NCBI GenBank assembly: GCA_942159475.1
Contig: OW804096.1
Span: 89,631,784-89,695,783, forward strand
Reading direction: 5' to 3'
Length of the DNA: 64,000 bases
DNA from: Sthenelais limicola
Lineage: Eukaryota > Annelida > Polychaeta > Phyllodocida > Sigalionidae
Shown here in pieces: positions 1 through 11,824 of the stretch (positions are counted from its first letter, which is position 1; each line of letters starts with the position of its first letter). Position numbers and translations under genes: made by a program. Below the pieces are notes generated by a model. It ran no database searches, had not been told where the DNA came from, and saw only the letters and a list, made by a program, of their open reading frames with translations.

Positions 1-165
1 CCCTGGCTAAGGTATTGATTGATACTTTATTGCACTCTGATGGGGGTCAGGAGAATTAGTTTCATTTTTTTTTCATTGCTTGGAGTGACAAATAGTCCCA
101 ACAAGACATTTCAGCAAAAAATAATGACTTTTGAGAACCTTGATAAAAAAACAGAAATACAAAAA
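1..165. repeat. Dispersed repeat, copy 1 (paired with 1294-1458)
   Basis: About 165 bases from the window edge recur at 1294-1458 in the same orientation with only scattered differences. Both copies begin with ccctggctaa and end near an A-rich stretch. The copy may extend left of the window. Family unknown. Nothing indicates coding. Confidence 0.85.
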
Positions 166-949
166 AAATCATATTTTCCTCCACAATATTAGAAAATTGA
201 AAGTGGGTCTTCATAGGCATTTCTATCGACCACCCACATACCAAATCTGGGACTGTTTTGAGAACCTTTTTATAATTTCAGGAACCTGAAGTAATACATA
301 CAGTGTGATTATGGTTTTGAAAAAAAAATTCCTCAAATTCTCATGAAAAGTTGTTCAGGTGTTCTTTACATTTACGCTATTACATTGCCAGACAGAGATT
401 GGCAACTTTACATTTTTCACTTCAATTTTAGGGGGGTTAAAACATTCAAAGTCATGTAATTACTATGTAAGGAGTCATAGCCAACCCATTATTTGGGCAC
501 AGGTTAGGCATTTAATAGCAACATATATTACAAGAAAACCACATGTTAAATATATTATAAATCACCCAGGAAAAGGGAATTTTGTAGGCCTATATGAATC
601 TCTAATATGTAGTGTCTGTAATAGAAGCTAGATGGCGCAAGTAAATAAGAGCCATGCTGCCATCTAGGCTGACTGAAGACAACTACAAGTCAGTGCCTGC
701 TTGCTTGATTGCCTCTGAATCTGTAAGTGTCAATCCCCCTGTTAACAGCTAGAACACCCATCTTATTAAAGGTAGTTGACTCCATTAAAGTGTAATACAT
801 AGTGCAAAAACTTCTTGAATATAATAGAAGAACCAAAGTGTTGGAAAAAGGAGCTGGATCTAATATTGTCCATATGGGTCAGCATCTGTTTTGTGAGGCA
901 ATTTATGTTCACTGGCTAATAAGGCTTACAACACTAGCAATATTTAGCT

Positions 950-1022
950 GAGGATGAGTGGTCTAGTGGTATGGTCTTTGCATCACAAGCCAGGGGCCCG
1001 GGTTCAATTCCCAGCAGGAATT
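950..1022 (+). repeat. tRNA-like pol III promoter, possible tRNA-derived SINE head
   Basis: A B-box match GGTTCAATTCC lies at 1001-1011 and an A-box-like TGGTCTAGTGG at 959-969, spaced as in a tRNA. The T arm pairs with one mismatch, but the anticodon and acceptor stems pair poorly. It is more likely a decayed tRNA or a SINE head than a working tRNA. A T-run at about 1025-1033 follows. Confidence 0.45.
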
Positions 1023-1293
1023 CTTGTTTTTTTTTCAGAACACCAGTTCTCCCAATCAAAGAAGTTACATGCATGTACTTATCTCTGTTGCAGGGATATT
1101 TATTATATGATTTTAATTGACATTGTTATTCTGATGTAACTGTGGGCACTGCAATAAACAGTTTGTACATAAAAAGAGTTCATTTTCCAGCATGCACAAA
1201 AAGGTGATCACAAAGATACTCATTGAGGAAGCCTCAATGCTATAGTACAGATGGCAGCACCAAGGGTAGTAGTATACTGAATCATAGTTGTAG

Positions 1294-1458
1294 CCCTGGC
1301 TAATGTATTGATTGATACTTTATTGCACTGTGATGGGGGTTCAGGACAATTGTTTTCATTTTTTTTCATTGCTTGGAGTGACAAATAGTCCCAACAAGAT
1401 GTTTCAGCAAAAAATAATGACTTTTCAGAACCTTGATAAAAAACCAGAATTACAAGGA
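1294..1458. repeat. Dispersed repeat, copy 2
   Basis: Direct copy of 1-165. Flanks on both sides differ from copy 1, so this is either a direct-repeat pair bounding a 1.1-kb segment or two insertions of one family. No LTR ends or target duplication were recognised. Confidence 0.85.
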
Positions 1459-2267
1459 AGGGAGGCTCAAGGCAATGTTGAGGTCCCAACATACATGTGT
1501 GAAAAATGGTGGATTTTAATTTATTTTTATGGTTTTCCTGATCCAAAACAAACCTTCAGGTCTGACAGATCACTATCCACAGTCCTGAGACAGATCCTGA
1601 CTGTCAGGCAGGAGTTTTCTGACTGGCATGAGGTCAAGCCTGTGAGGGTAGTTGGTTTATTGCTGAGTTCAAGGTCATCTTTTGTTGGGATGAGGTCGTA
1701 ATTCAAGTCAGTTGTGTTCCACTGAAGTACCTGAGTGATAAAACTAAATATATTTCCTTATTTTTGACAATTGAAAATCTTCTCCCACTTGAATCTTGGC
1801 TGAGACTCAAGTCTCACCACTCTTGGTGAGTAGTTTTTCCTTTTCAAGCAGCTTTTGGGGAAATAATTTTATCAGTTTTGGTAGAATATTTATAATCTGT
1901 ATGTCATCAAATACATACATTTTAGGTATACCTTCCAAAGATCAATCACTGCCTTTTTATTTCACCACTTATAGAGGCCTGCAACTAATTAGACTTATTT
2001 CGTTGTAACTGATCTGCTATGCCCTGTTGGACATGGAGAACCCACCATGTGCAGCTAGATCCCGGGAGTAACATACTCCCCACCAACTTTACTCTATATT
2101 GACTGAATTTCAGCTTCAATATTTACTTCTTCCTTCTTGTGGGCTCATCCTAAAGAACAATGTTATATGTTATATGGTTGATGTTTACAAAAGCAAATAA
2201 ATTAAATGTGCATGCTCTGTAAGATGCTTTGATTTATGGTTTCATTTTAAGGGTTTCTGGGGTTGAA

Positions 2268-2360
2268 ACGACCAGGGGTTGAAAAGACCTGGGGGGAAAA
2301 GACCAGGGGTTGAAAGTTCCAGGTGGGAAAAGACCAGGGGTCGAAAATTCCTGTTACCCT
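2268..2360. repeat. Short minisatellite, unit about CCAGGGGTTGAAAAGA
   Basis: Four to five imperfect units of roughly 17-20 bases built on ccaggggttgaaa and gggaaaagacc. The rest of 1459-2737 shows no gene or other clear element. Confidence 0.7.
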
Positions 2361-2737
2361 TTTTAAGATCTAGAGCTAAGGAGCTAAAATAGGACAATTT
2401 GCTCCCTGATGGCAGCTATATTGGATTTGGAGCATACCTGTACAAGGAGGTGACCTCAACACCATGCCGACTTGCAGATAAAAATGTCTCAGAATGCACA
2501 TCTTTTTAAATTTAAATTCTCTATCTTCCTCCTCCCCCTGTCCCCCTTCACTCCTCCATCCTAGAGTAATATGGAGATAAACCAAATAAATGTCAATTCT
2601 ACCATTGCAGGAATTTGGATGTGAACCCTGTATGTGTCGAATTGTATTTTATTTCATATATGTCTATTCAGCTATAGAATCATTTTGTAACAATTACAAT
2701 ATTCTCAGATCGTGCAGTTATATCCTCAGTCTACAAA

Positions 2738-2992
2738 TTATAATCTCATGGAAATACACTTATCCAATATATCTCTATACAAATCGAATAATAATGACAT
2801 TTCTTGGCATAAACTTTTAATCTTTTTTGAAAATGTCAATTCATCATCTATTTCTCTAATATAAGGAGGTAAATAATTCCACAAGACTGTTACCCTTCCT
2901 ACGATACTTTTTCTAATATTTTCTTTATTCCATTGATTAACTTCTATTTTACCTCTGTCTCTGAAATTATAATCATGTAAAGGAAGATTCAA
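2738..2992 (-). pseudogene. Non-LTR retrotransposon (LINE) ORF2 C-terminal fragment
   Basis: The minus strand reads about 84 codons with the pattern LWNYLPPYIREIDD followed by FSKKIKSL. This matches the tail that follows the RT domain in jockey/CR1-type LINEs (a WN.LP block, then a basic F-KK-L helix). No RT core, endonuclease or start is nearby, so it is a 5'-truncated insertion. Family assignment rests on this short tail only. Confidence 0.6.
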
Positions 2993-3284
2993 TTCTTGCC
3001 CAGAACTCGGTAAAGTCTTCTATAACATAAAGGCATTAATTCAAAATTCATCTGCAGATTATAGTTAGATATTCTCACATTCGCATCCATGCTTTTGAAT
3101 AACTCTTAAGCATTTGTTTCGTATTAGTAGAGTTTGTTTCATTTGCTGTTTAACTGACAGATCTAGAAAAAAATTCCCCCAAAGTCTAACCAATCGATCC
3201 CTCTATGAATATATTCATCATCGGGAGTTCTCAGGGGCTATTGTGACGCCACACATGCACGCAACTGCCACGCCCACCTTCTCT

Positions 3285-4830
3285 TTCACCTGTATCTATC
3301 TGTATGTCTCTTCCTCTCTGTGTTCTCTCACCTGTATCTCTCTCCCTCATATCTCACCTAACTTCCTCCCTCCCTCTCTTTTCTCTCTCTCCCCTACTCC
3401 CTCACGGTAGTTTCCTCTTTCTCTCTCTGTCTTTCAACCCATCTCCTCCTCTACCTCCCTCTCTCACTTCTCTCACCTGTATCTCTCTCCCTCTTATCTC
3501 TCTCTTTCTCCTTCCCCTTCTGTCTCCCTCTCTCCTCCTCTCTCCTTCGTTGTCCCTATCCTCGCTCTCTATCTTTTCTCAAACCTTTCTCACTGTCTGA
3601 AAGAAAGGAGTAGGACAGAGTTAGAAGAAAGCGGCAGAAAGAGATAGGGAAGAGAGAGACCAGGAGAGAGAAAGGAAAGGTGCTCTGGGGAGAGAAAGAA
3701 GAGGAAAGACAGGGAGAGGGAGAGAGGGAGAGCAGGGAGAGGGATGGAGCGAGAGAGGAAGGGAGAGTGAGGGACCCGGGAGGGATGGAGAGAGAGGGTA
3801 AAAGAGAGATGAAGAGACAGAGAGGAGCAACAGAAGGGAGAGGCAGTGGGAGGGAGAGGGAGAGAGACAGATGACAGAAGAGAGAGCAGGGAGAGACAGA
3901 GGTAGAGAGAGTATGGCAGAAAAAGTGATGGAGAGAGAAGGGGAGGGAGAGATAGAGGGGGAGGGAGAGAGAGTGAACAGGGAGAATCGGAGAGAGTGTG
4001 GGAGAGAGAGGGAGGAGGAGAGAGATAGAGACCATGGACAGAGAGGGAGAAATAAAAAGAGAGAGTGGGGAGAGAGATATGGGGAGAGAGGAGAGTGGGG
4101 GAGAGAGGAATAGAGGGATCTGGAGAAAGAGGGAGGGAGAAGGTGAGGGAGAGAGGAGAAGGGGTGAGGTGAGAGAGCGGGACAGTGGGAGGGTCAGGAA
4201 GAGGGAGAGAGAGTGGAAGAAAGAGAGGGGATAGAGAGGGAAAGGGAAAGAAAGAGGAGAGAGCATGAAGAGAGGACTGGAAGGAGAGGGAGAGAGCATG
4301 GGGAGAGACAGGCGAGAGATAGAAAGAGAGGGGTAGAGAACGTGCATGGAGAGCGAGGGAGAAAGAGGGAAAGAGATGGAGAGGGAAAGAGAGGGAGCAA
4401 AAGAGAGAGAGAAAAGAGAGAGCGGAAAGAGAGAGCTAAGGACAGAGAGAGTTTCTGGAGGGAGGAATAGAGGGAGAAAGAAGGAGAGAGGAGAGGAGGG
4501 AGGAGAGAGGTCAGGGGGCAGAGGAAGAAGGTGAGTAGAAAGGACAAAGAGGGAGAGAGAGAGTGAGAGCATGGGAAGAGGAAGAGAGGGATAGAGAATG
4601 TCTAAGGGAGAAAGAGGGGGAGAGAGATGAAGATGGAGAGAGAGCAGGGAGAGAGAGGGAAGAGGGGGAGGAGAGAGATGGTAGAGGGAAGAGAGAGCTA
4701 GGGACAGAGAGAAGGGGAGAGAGTGGGGGAGAGAGAGGAATAGAGGGATTGGGAGAAAGAGGGAGAGAAAAGGCGAGAGAGGGAAGAGGAAGGAGGGAGA
4801 GAAGAGAGAGAATAAGAGAGGGAGATAGAT
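3285..4830. repeat. Polypyrimidine tract switching to a 1.2-kb polypurine tract
   Basis: 3285-3598 is almost pure C/T (ctctctccct blocks). From about 3600 to 4830 the same strand is almost pure G/A (gagagaggga blocks). The strand bias flips within about 20 bases near 3590-3605. Long open frames here on both strands (Ser/Leu/Pro-rich or Arg/Glu/Gly-rich) come from base composition and are not genes. Confidence 0.95.
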
Positions 4831-4839
4831 GATGCAAAA

Positions 4840-6237
4840 GTGTCATGAATCAATATGAAACTCGGTTGAAAGAATTTATCTAGCACTGTGAATCATATCC
4901 CCAGGAATTCATATATACCATTTGTAAACGTTTCAGAACCTAGTAATACTTTTGTTTGGTTCTAATAAGAATTCGAAGATTCATGGGAGTTTTTTCTCAA
5001 ATACACCTTACCATGTTTTACTCCCTTCAGTTGATACAACAAGTTGGTTGTTATATTACTTCTAAGGTTGATATTAGAGGGTATACGGGGGGCGGGGGGT
5101 AAAATAGGGGAGGCAGTGGTCAAGGTGGTCTAATCTGTCGTGCAAAGAGTATCTTTATGGCCTGATATATATCATAACCTTAGACCCCATGGGGTATGTG
5201 GTAAAAGGCGGACCGGACAATGGGGCGGACCGGACTTGCGGACTCGGACTCAGTGTGTGTGTTTTTTTATATGAGTGTTTGGAGTTGGGGGGGGGGGGTT
5301 CCGGGTCCACTTACCGCACTCTGATTAGGACGATAATATGTCAATGTAAATCCTCCCACCCATTCCCCTCTTATGTTCTGGCTTGACTTCCCTCCTTTGA
5401 TAATTAGTCATTTCGAAATCAGTAATATATATTTCAGGTCTGTAAGAAACATGTGTTCGAAATATGAATAAATATTATAATAATCATATCATTATAGAAC
5501 ATACCATTCGGTATGCAGATCATACATAACATTAGAATAATAAGATTACTTAGGCTACTTATTACATAACTAGTTTAGCATTAAGATCAGAACTGGGGCA
5601 GGGCTGGGGGCTCAACCCACCTCAGCAGGTAAGATATAAATGTTCAAACTAATAGAACTGTAATAATTCTGCAATTTAAGCATATCTTGTAGTAGTACAG
5701 ATGAGTAAATTTGTATTGAAGCCGGTAATATTGCAAGTAATGGGGTGGCGGGGTGCAAGTTGTGGGGTGGTGGTATTGGGATCCCCTCCCATTACTGATT
5801 ATTAGTGATTACATTCCTAAATTAAATGCCTATTGGGAATCGAGGTAATATCATCCATCTGCAGGTAAAATTAAGGTACCAAGATATTTAAAGATAAATA
5901 ATAACGCAATAACACAAGAAGCATTTTTTTTTATAATTGAATGTTAAATATATTGGCCAACAAAGTAATACAAAAATAACGAAATAAACAAGTGCCCCGA
6001 CGTGGGCACCCTCAGATTTTAGCCAAACTCGTCCTCCCTAGTAACTCAGTGCGGAATAGAGGGCCTGCCTAGGGAGGATGGCCAAACTAATCTTACGTAT
6101 CTATAATACGAAATAAACAAATTAAATACAACTCTTACCCCTGTATTTAATAACCCTGCCCACCGCCGTTTCGTAGGAATTCACCGTAATGAATATAGAT
6201 GTATTAGGCACAAGTCATGAGAAATATTTGAATAGAT
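4840..6237. other. Intergenic spacer without recognised gene
   Basis: AT-rich spacer. It holds G-runs at about 5090-5115 and 5287-5300, and a small inverted repeat gtgccc/gggcac at about 5993-6009 next to a cctccctag/ctagggagg pair. No exon-like open frame with splice sites was seen. Confidence 0.6.
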
Positions 6238-6312
6238 GAAAATATTTGGGAAAAAGTAAAGGTCGTATTAAGATTCTTAATATACGACCTTTACTTTTTC
6301 CCAAATATTTTC
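6238..6312. repeat. Long near-perfect hairpin, about 35-bp arms
   Basis: The arm starting gaaaatatttgggaaaaagt at 6238 is repeated as its reverse complement ending at 6312. The only defects are an extra TA in the right arm and almost no loop. It could be a cruciform, a foldback transposon remnant or a small-RNA precursor. Nothing else marks its function. Confidence 0.9.
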
Positions 6313-6727
6313 CTTTTTTGTTTGATCAAAGTTTGCTGAGGAATGGTTGGTGAAAGATAAACAAAGGGGGTAACTTGAACATAGGTGTGCGTGTTTAGGT
6401 CTACAGACGTTAGGGCCAAAACATCGCAGATGTGTGATTTGGACCACTTCAAATTATAAGAAAATGGAGGGAGAGAAGACCGAAAATGTTTTTGTGAGGT
6501 GTACTTGCGATGATGGGAAAAAAATGTAGAAAAGCGAATTTCGGTAAGAGTTATGAAATTTGAATATAACACACAGATGCATTTAGAAAATATATTACTT
6601 CTGCTAGAAAATATGGTTTCTACACATGCACACGTGTTCATTATTATGAAAAAACACAATATTTATGCAATCACTAATTAAGACTGATCTAGGTGTGGAA
6701 AATATTGTTTTGGAATATTTATGTCAC

Positions 6728-7279
6728 TGTTACGACACATATTGGCTTCAGAACAATGAAATACCCCAGGAGTATTATTGATATCAATTAGCATTTAGTT
6801 TGTTGTGTGGGGAAGATGTGTATGAGCAAATCCAGTTTCATTCAGTTTTATCGTGTCCGCCCGCCCAAAATACATCAGAAATACCCCCTATTTACATAGT
6901 TTTCCCTAAGAATTTAGAGTAATCTAAGAACCTGGGGTGAACAATATCTATTAATTTTGGTAATTATACATGGACTTGAAATATTAAAAATAATAGTGAT
7001 TTAAATAAATAAATAAATAAATAAATAACAACCATTACAAGACAAGGGTTTATTCCATTCCTTGAACACCAACCACATCACCCACACCGGCAAACCAGGT
7101 ATACTACGACCCCTCTCTCCCCCCTTCAACTTAAAAATAAATTTGTTTGGATATCTATGTTGACCCCCACTGACCCGGGGTTACCATAGTAACTGCCTGG
7201 ATGGCTGGGTGGAAGGGTGAGGGAGAGGAGAAGCTAGGGGAGAAAGAAGATTGTTCTGAAGCCAATATGTGTCGTAACA
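6728..7279. mobile_element. Putative non-autonomous TIR element (552 bp)
   Basis: TGTTACGACACATATTGGCT begins a 30-base end at 6728-6757, and its exact reverse complement lies at 7250-7279. The interior is unrelated, contains an (AAAT)n run at about 6998-7027 and has no coding frame. No convincing target duplication was found, so superfamily is open. Confidence 0.65.
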
Positions 7280-7607
7280 ACTAAAAAAGAAAACGGGGTT
7301 TGGGGGGGATGAATGTTATGACCATGAGACCATGTTATATGTTTAATAAGGCCAGTTTAATAAGGCCGAAATAAGGCAAAATAATGAGGGAGAATATAGG
7401 TATCTGAAGCATAGGTGTAGGATGTGTAATATGTAATGGTATGGTTGATTTGTTGGATTTCCGAACTCCTTCTCTAAGCGCATATATATATGCAATTGCA
7501 TGTATCCACCTAAAGATGTTAATATGTTGGTCTGCATATTATATTTGTATGTCTGAGCAAGTCTAGTAATTAGACATCAGAGACCATCTTATATGGTCTT
7601 TGACCTC

Positions 7608-7728
7608 TGTAAGAGTGGCTCCACCTAGTGGAGTTATGTATTGCCACCAGGGGACTACCCTGGAGGGAGTTTGAATAAACGTCAGTAGAACTTACATGCT
7701 TGAGTTATCAATACGTACACACAATACA
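7608..7728 (+). repeat. 5' LTR of the Mag-like element
   Basis: 121 bp, TG...CA. It contains an AATAAA signal (ttgaataaacg) and two small palindromes, CTCCAC-CTA-GTGGAG and CCAGGG-GACTA-CCCTGG. It is very short for a gypsy LTR. Confidence 0.97.
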
Positions 7729-7756
7729 TGGTACCAGAAAGTAGGAAAAACTCACG

Positions 7757-10700
7757 ATGGCGACGAGTATTAAGCCCCCGGCGCAAATGTCGATGAAAGA
7801 GGGCAACGTGGACGCAAGATGGAGAGAGTTCAAGAAACAGATCCGATGGTACATCAAGGCGAATCGAGTCAATGCACGCACAGACGGGGAACTCGCGGTA
7901 GCCATGCTGCTCGCCGTGGCTGGCAAGGAGGCTATGGATGTCTATGATACGTTCGTATGGGCCCCTGCAGTCCCAGCGGTGGTAGCAGTTCCAGCTCAAG
8001 GAATACAGGCAGCGCCTCAAATACTAGCAGAGGATCCAGATGACTTTGAACTAGTGATAAGAAAGTTCGACGGATACTGTACACCGGTTAAGAACATTGT
8101 ATACGAGAGATATAATTTCTTTGGACGTCAGCAAGAAGAAGGTGAATCCTTCGACGTGTTTGTGACAGACCTGCGCCTCAAGATGGCTACATGTGACCTG
8201 GGCCCGGTAGAAAACACAATACTGCGGGACAGGATAGTCATGGGAGTGCGTGACAAAAAACTGACAGAAAAGATGCTGCGTAACCCAGATTTAACAGAGG
8301 CAGACGCAATAAGGATTTGTAAGGCAGCCGAAAGAGCACAGCTTCAGATGGTTGGGATTAATGCCGGGGAAGGCGAACTGATTGGAGCGGTAAAAAAGAC
8401 GCCATTCAAAGCGGCGCCAAATGTCGAAGCCACACCACGTGACAAGCCCGCCCAATCAGGTGAGAGCTCTAAGAAGGAGTATGACTGTCGCCGATGCGGG
8501 ACTAAACACGAATGGCGTAAGTGTCCAGCATTCAGATCTGTATGCACGAACTGTAACAACCGAGGGCATTATGCCAGATGCTGTCAAACTAAAGTCAGAA
8601 TGGTAAGAGAACAGACAGAGGAAATCCTACAGGACACAGATCTGTTCGTCAATGCTGTACGGGTGACGGAAGTTCGCCTCTCTGAATCCTCAAAATGGTC
8701 GGAAGTGATCACAATAAACAACTCGAGCCTCCCGTTCATGCTGGACACAGGGGTCGGGGCGAATATCATTAGCCTTGAGGATTTCAGGACTATCAAGAAC
8801 AGGCCCAAACCTAGACCCGTGAATGTCAAGCTATTTAGTTACAACGACGAGAGAATACCTGTGATTGGAAAAGTGTTCTTACGCCTGAAAGTGGGAGTGC
8901 GAGATCACAACGCGACCTTCATCATCGCCCAAAAAGGCATCTCACTCATAGGCGGTGACGACAGTGAGAGGTTCGGTCTTATAAAGAGAGTGCGGATGGT
9001 CGAGCCTAAAGAAACCGACTGGCAGCAAAACATTCCAGCCGTAAGTAATCATCACCTATCTGAACTCCCAGTGAAATATCATATCAGGATAGAAGAGGGG
9101 GCTAGGCCAGTAATAAGGCCTGCCAGGAGGGTGCCTATCTCGGTGCGAGAACCCCTCAGAACTGAGTTAAATAGGATGGAGAAACTAGGGGTTATTTCCC
9201 GACAACAGGAGCCAACTGAATGGGTCTCGGAAAGTGTAATAGTAAATAAGCCTAACGGCAGCATCAGGGTCTGTTTAGATCCTCGAGACCTCAATAAAGT
9301 CCTTAGAAGGGAGCACTATCAGCTCCCAACGAAGGAGGATATATTCTCTATGATGGCCAATGCTACTGTATTTACCAAGCTAGATATGTCACAAGCCTTC
9401 TGGCAGTTGCCTTTGACGGATGAGTCAGCCAGACTAACAACCTTTAATTCTCCATTTGGTAGATACCGATACAATAGGCTACCATACGGTCTAGCATCTG
9501 CACCTGAAGTCTTCCACAGGACGATGGAACAGCTGTTTGAAGGACTAGATGGGGTGCGGGTGTACATAGATGACATCTTAGTGTGGGGAAGGACCATGGA
9601 AGAACATGACAAAAGACTTGAACAAGTACAACAGAGAATAAAGAAACATGGACTGGTCATGAACAAAGCTAAATGTGAGGTGAGAAAGGAAAAGATCACA
9701 TTCCTAGGAGACGAACTGTCAGCAAAAGGCATAAACCCAACCAAGGAAAGGGTAGATGCAATTCTAAAGATGAAGAGCCCGAAATCGAAAGAAGAACTAC
9801 AGCGGGTGATGGGGATGATCAATTATGTGGGACGGTTCATACCGAACTTATCACACCGTTGTACAAACATCAGGAAGTTAATGGGTAAAAATGTGATATG
9901 GGAATGGTCTGACGAACATCAAAAAGAGTGGGTTGATCTAAAGAATGTACTATCGACACAGCCTGTATTAACTTATTATGATCCAAATTGTACACTCAAG
10001 GTATCCTCAGATGCCAGTAAGGATGGGTTAGGAACGGTTCTCCTCCAGCAAAATTCTGAAGGGTGGAAACCCATAGCCTATGCTTCAAGGTCCTTAACAC
10101 CTACAGAGACCAGATATGCTCAAATAGAGAAGGAATGCTTAGCTATGTTGTTTGGGGTCTCAAAATTCCATCACTTCGTATATGGTCGTACAAATGTGAT
10201 CCTTGAAACTGATCACAAGCCGCTATTGGCCTTCTTTCATAAATCCTTAAATGATTTAACTCCTCGCATACAGAGGATGATGGTAAAAATTCAAAGGTAT
10301 GATGTTAAATGTATGTGGGTGCCTGGAAAAGAAATGCACATAGCAGACACTTTGTCAAGGTCAAGTCAGGTAAAAGCCATACAGGTAGAAGACACTGAAC
10401 TCAATGCTGAATTAGAAGCACAGGTAAACTTTGTGTATGAAAATCTCCAGGTGTCAAAAGAAAAAATAAGCCAAATGGCAGATGAAACAGAGAAAGATAT
10501 TGTACTCTCTATAGTAAAAGACTGTATTGTAAATGGTTGGAGATCAGGTAAACGCAATGCATATAGCAATATCAAAGATGAGTTGTCAGTGGCAAATGGC
10601 ATAATACTTAGGGGAAGTAGAGTAGTGGTGCCAACATCAATGCGTTCAGAAATATTGTCATTGATACATGAAGGGCACTTCGGTGCTGAAAAACAAAAGC

Positions 10701-11797
10701 GTAGAGCCAGAAATGTGGTATACTGGCCAACCCTAAATAAGGATATTGAACGCATTAGTGACAACTGTGAGGCATGTATTAAATTCACTTACAGTCAACG
10801 AAAAGAAACATATCAAGTAGATCAGGATAAACTTAATGCAGGTCCGTGGGATATGGTTGGATCTGACCTATTCCAATGGCAGGGTAGAGATTACTTGGTA
10901 ATAGTTGATTACTTGTCAAATTATCCTGAGGTGGTTAGTCTCTCCTCAACCACATCTGAAACAATTGTTAGCAATCTCAGGGCAATCTTTGCGAGACATG
11001 GCATTCCAAAAATCTTGGTCACTGACAACGGTCCGCAATATGTCTCAACAACATTCAAAACGTTTGTCAGAGAGTACGGGTTTGAACATCGCACCAGCAG
11101 CCCACGTTACCCTCAGTCGAATGGTAAGAGCGAGAGGGCAGTTGGGATAATTAAGCAAATCTTTAACAAAGCAAACGAATTAAAACAAGACCCTTATCTT
11201 GGTCTACTAGCATATAGATCTACACCTAGAGAAGGGGGTAAATCACCATCGGAAATATTGATGGGACGAAATGTGAGAAGCAGATTAAACCTCCTAGCAG
11301 ATAATTGTAGAAGCAAAGTTACAGGTACAAATGAATCTAAGGTGAACGAACCAGACACATTCTATAATAAAAAACAAGTGAATCAGTACAATAAAGGGTC
11401 GAGAGACTTGCATCAACTACAGCCAGGTGAATTTGTAAGGCTACAGGATGCAAACAAACGTTGGAGTACGAAAGCTCAGGTAGAAAAAGAAGTTACCCCA
11501 AGATCATATCACCTGGTAACAGAGGAAGGTAGTAGGTTTAGAAGAAACAGACGGCAACTACTTAAAGTGCCGCAAGAAAGTAGCTATTTTAATAGTAACG
11601 TAGAACTTGAAAATGATGTACCAGATGTTAGTGAAACAGGTAGACAGAACAAAGTAAGAGATCCAAATCTCATAATTCCACTAGAGGTAAACCAACCTGT
11701 AATATTACCTCCACCGAGAGCTGCAGTAACAGAACCAGTAATTCGGAGATCCAGCAGACCTCATAAACCTAATAGTTGCTTAATTGAATCTATGTAA
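7757..11797 (+). CDS. Gag-Pol polyprotein of the Mag-like retrotransposon
   Basis: A single 1,346-codon frame starting at ATG 7757, only 28 bases after the 5' LTR. Domains in order: capsid-like gag (residues ~1-235); two zinc knuckles (~242-276; CRRC...H...C then CTNC...H...C); aspartic protease with LDTGVGAN (~328); reverse transcriptase with LDMSQAFWQLPL and catalytic YIDD (~603); RNase H with SSDASKDGLG (~750) and ETDHKP (~817); integrase with an HH-CC zinc site (~970-1010) and D, D, E residues in GSDLF, DNGPQY and SNGKSERAVG (~1036, ~1090, ~1125). It makes the capsid and enzymes for copy-and-paste transposition. Gag and Pol share one frame, so no frameshift is needed. No missing catalytic residue was seen. 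Confidence 0.97.
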   Translation: MATSIKPPAQMSMKEGNVDARWREFKKQIRWYIKANRVNARTDGELAVAMLLAVAGKEAMDVYDTFVWAPAVPAVVAVPAQGIQAAPQILAEDPDDFELVIRKFDGYCTPVKNIVYERYNFFGRQQEEGESFDVFVTDLRLKMATCDLGPVENTILRDRIVMGVRDKKLTEKMLRNPDLTEADAIRICKAAERAQLQMVGINAGEGELIGAVKKTPFKAAPNVEATPRDKPAQSGESSKKEYDCRRCGTKHEWRKCPAFRSVCTNCNNRGHYARCCQTKVRMVREQTEEILQDTDLFVNAVRVTEVRLSESSKWSEVITINNSSLPFMLDTGVGANIISLEDFRTIKNRPKPRPVNVKLFSYNDERIPVIGKVFLRLKVGVRDHNATFIIAQKGISLIGGDDSERFGLIKRVRMVEPKETDWQQNIPAVSNHHLSELPVKYHIRIEEGARPVIRPARRVPISVREPLRTELNRMEKLGVISRQQEPTEWVSESVIVNKPNGSIRVCLDPRDLNKVLRREHYQLPTKEDIFSMMANATVFTKLDMSQAFWQLPLTDESARLTTFNSPFGRYRYNRLPYGLASAPEVFHRTMEQLFEGLDGVRVYIDDILVWGRTMEEHDKRLEQVQQRIKKHGLVMNKAKCEVRKEKITFLGDELSAKGINPTKERVDAILKMKSPKSKEELQRVMGMINYVGRFIPNLSHRCTNIRKLMGKNVIWEWSDEHQKEWVDLKNVLSTQPVLTYYDPNCTLKVSSDASKDGLGTVLLQQNSEGWKPIAYASRSLTPTETRYAQIEKECLAMLFGVSKFHHFVYGRTNVILETDHKPLLAFFHKSLNDLTPRIQRMMVKIQRYDVKCMWVPGKEMHIADTLSRSSQVKAIQVEDTELNAELEAQVNFVYENLQVSKEKISQMADETEKDIVLSIVKDCIVNGWRSGKRNAYSNIKDELSVANGIILRGSRVVVPTSMRSEILSLIHEGHFGAEKQKRRARNVVYWPTLNKDIERISDNCEACIKFTYSQRKETYQVDQDKLNAGPWDMVGSDLFQWQGRDYLVIVDYLSNYPEVVSLSSTTSETIVSNLRAIFARHGIPKILVTDNGPQYVSTTFKTFVREYGFEHRTSSPRYPQSNGKSERAVGIIKQIFNKANELKQDPYLGLLAYRSTPREGGKSPSEILMGRNVRSRLNLLADNCRSKVTGTNESKVNEPDTFYNKKQVNQYNKGSRDLHQLQPGEFVRLQDANKRWSTKAQVEKEVTPRSYHLVTEEGSRFRRNRRQLLKVPQESSYFNSNVELENDVPDVSETGRQNKVRDPNLIIPLEVNQPVILPPPRAAVTEPVIRRSSRPHKPNSCLIESM

Positions 11798-11824
11798 TAT
11801 TACCACTCCCTAAAGAGGAGAAGA

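Noticed and set aside
3556..4572. Ser/Leu/Pro-rich open frame of 338 codons and similar Arg/Glu/Gly frames in the purine tract
   Set aside because: They follow from stop-poor G/A repeat composition and appear on both strands in all frames.
9319..9822. 167-codon minus-strand frame
   Set aside because: Antisense shadow of the RT domain in the Mag-like element.
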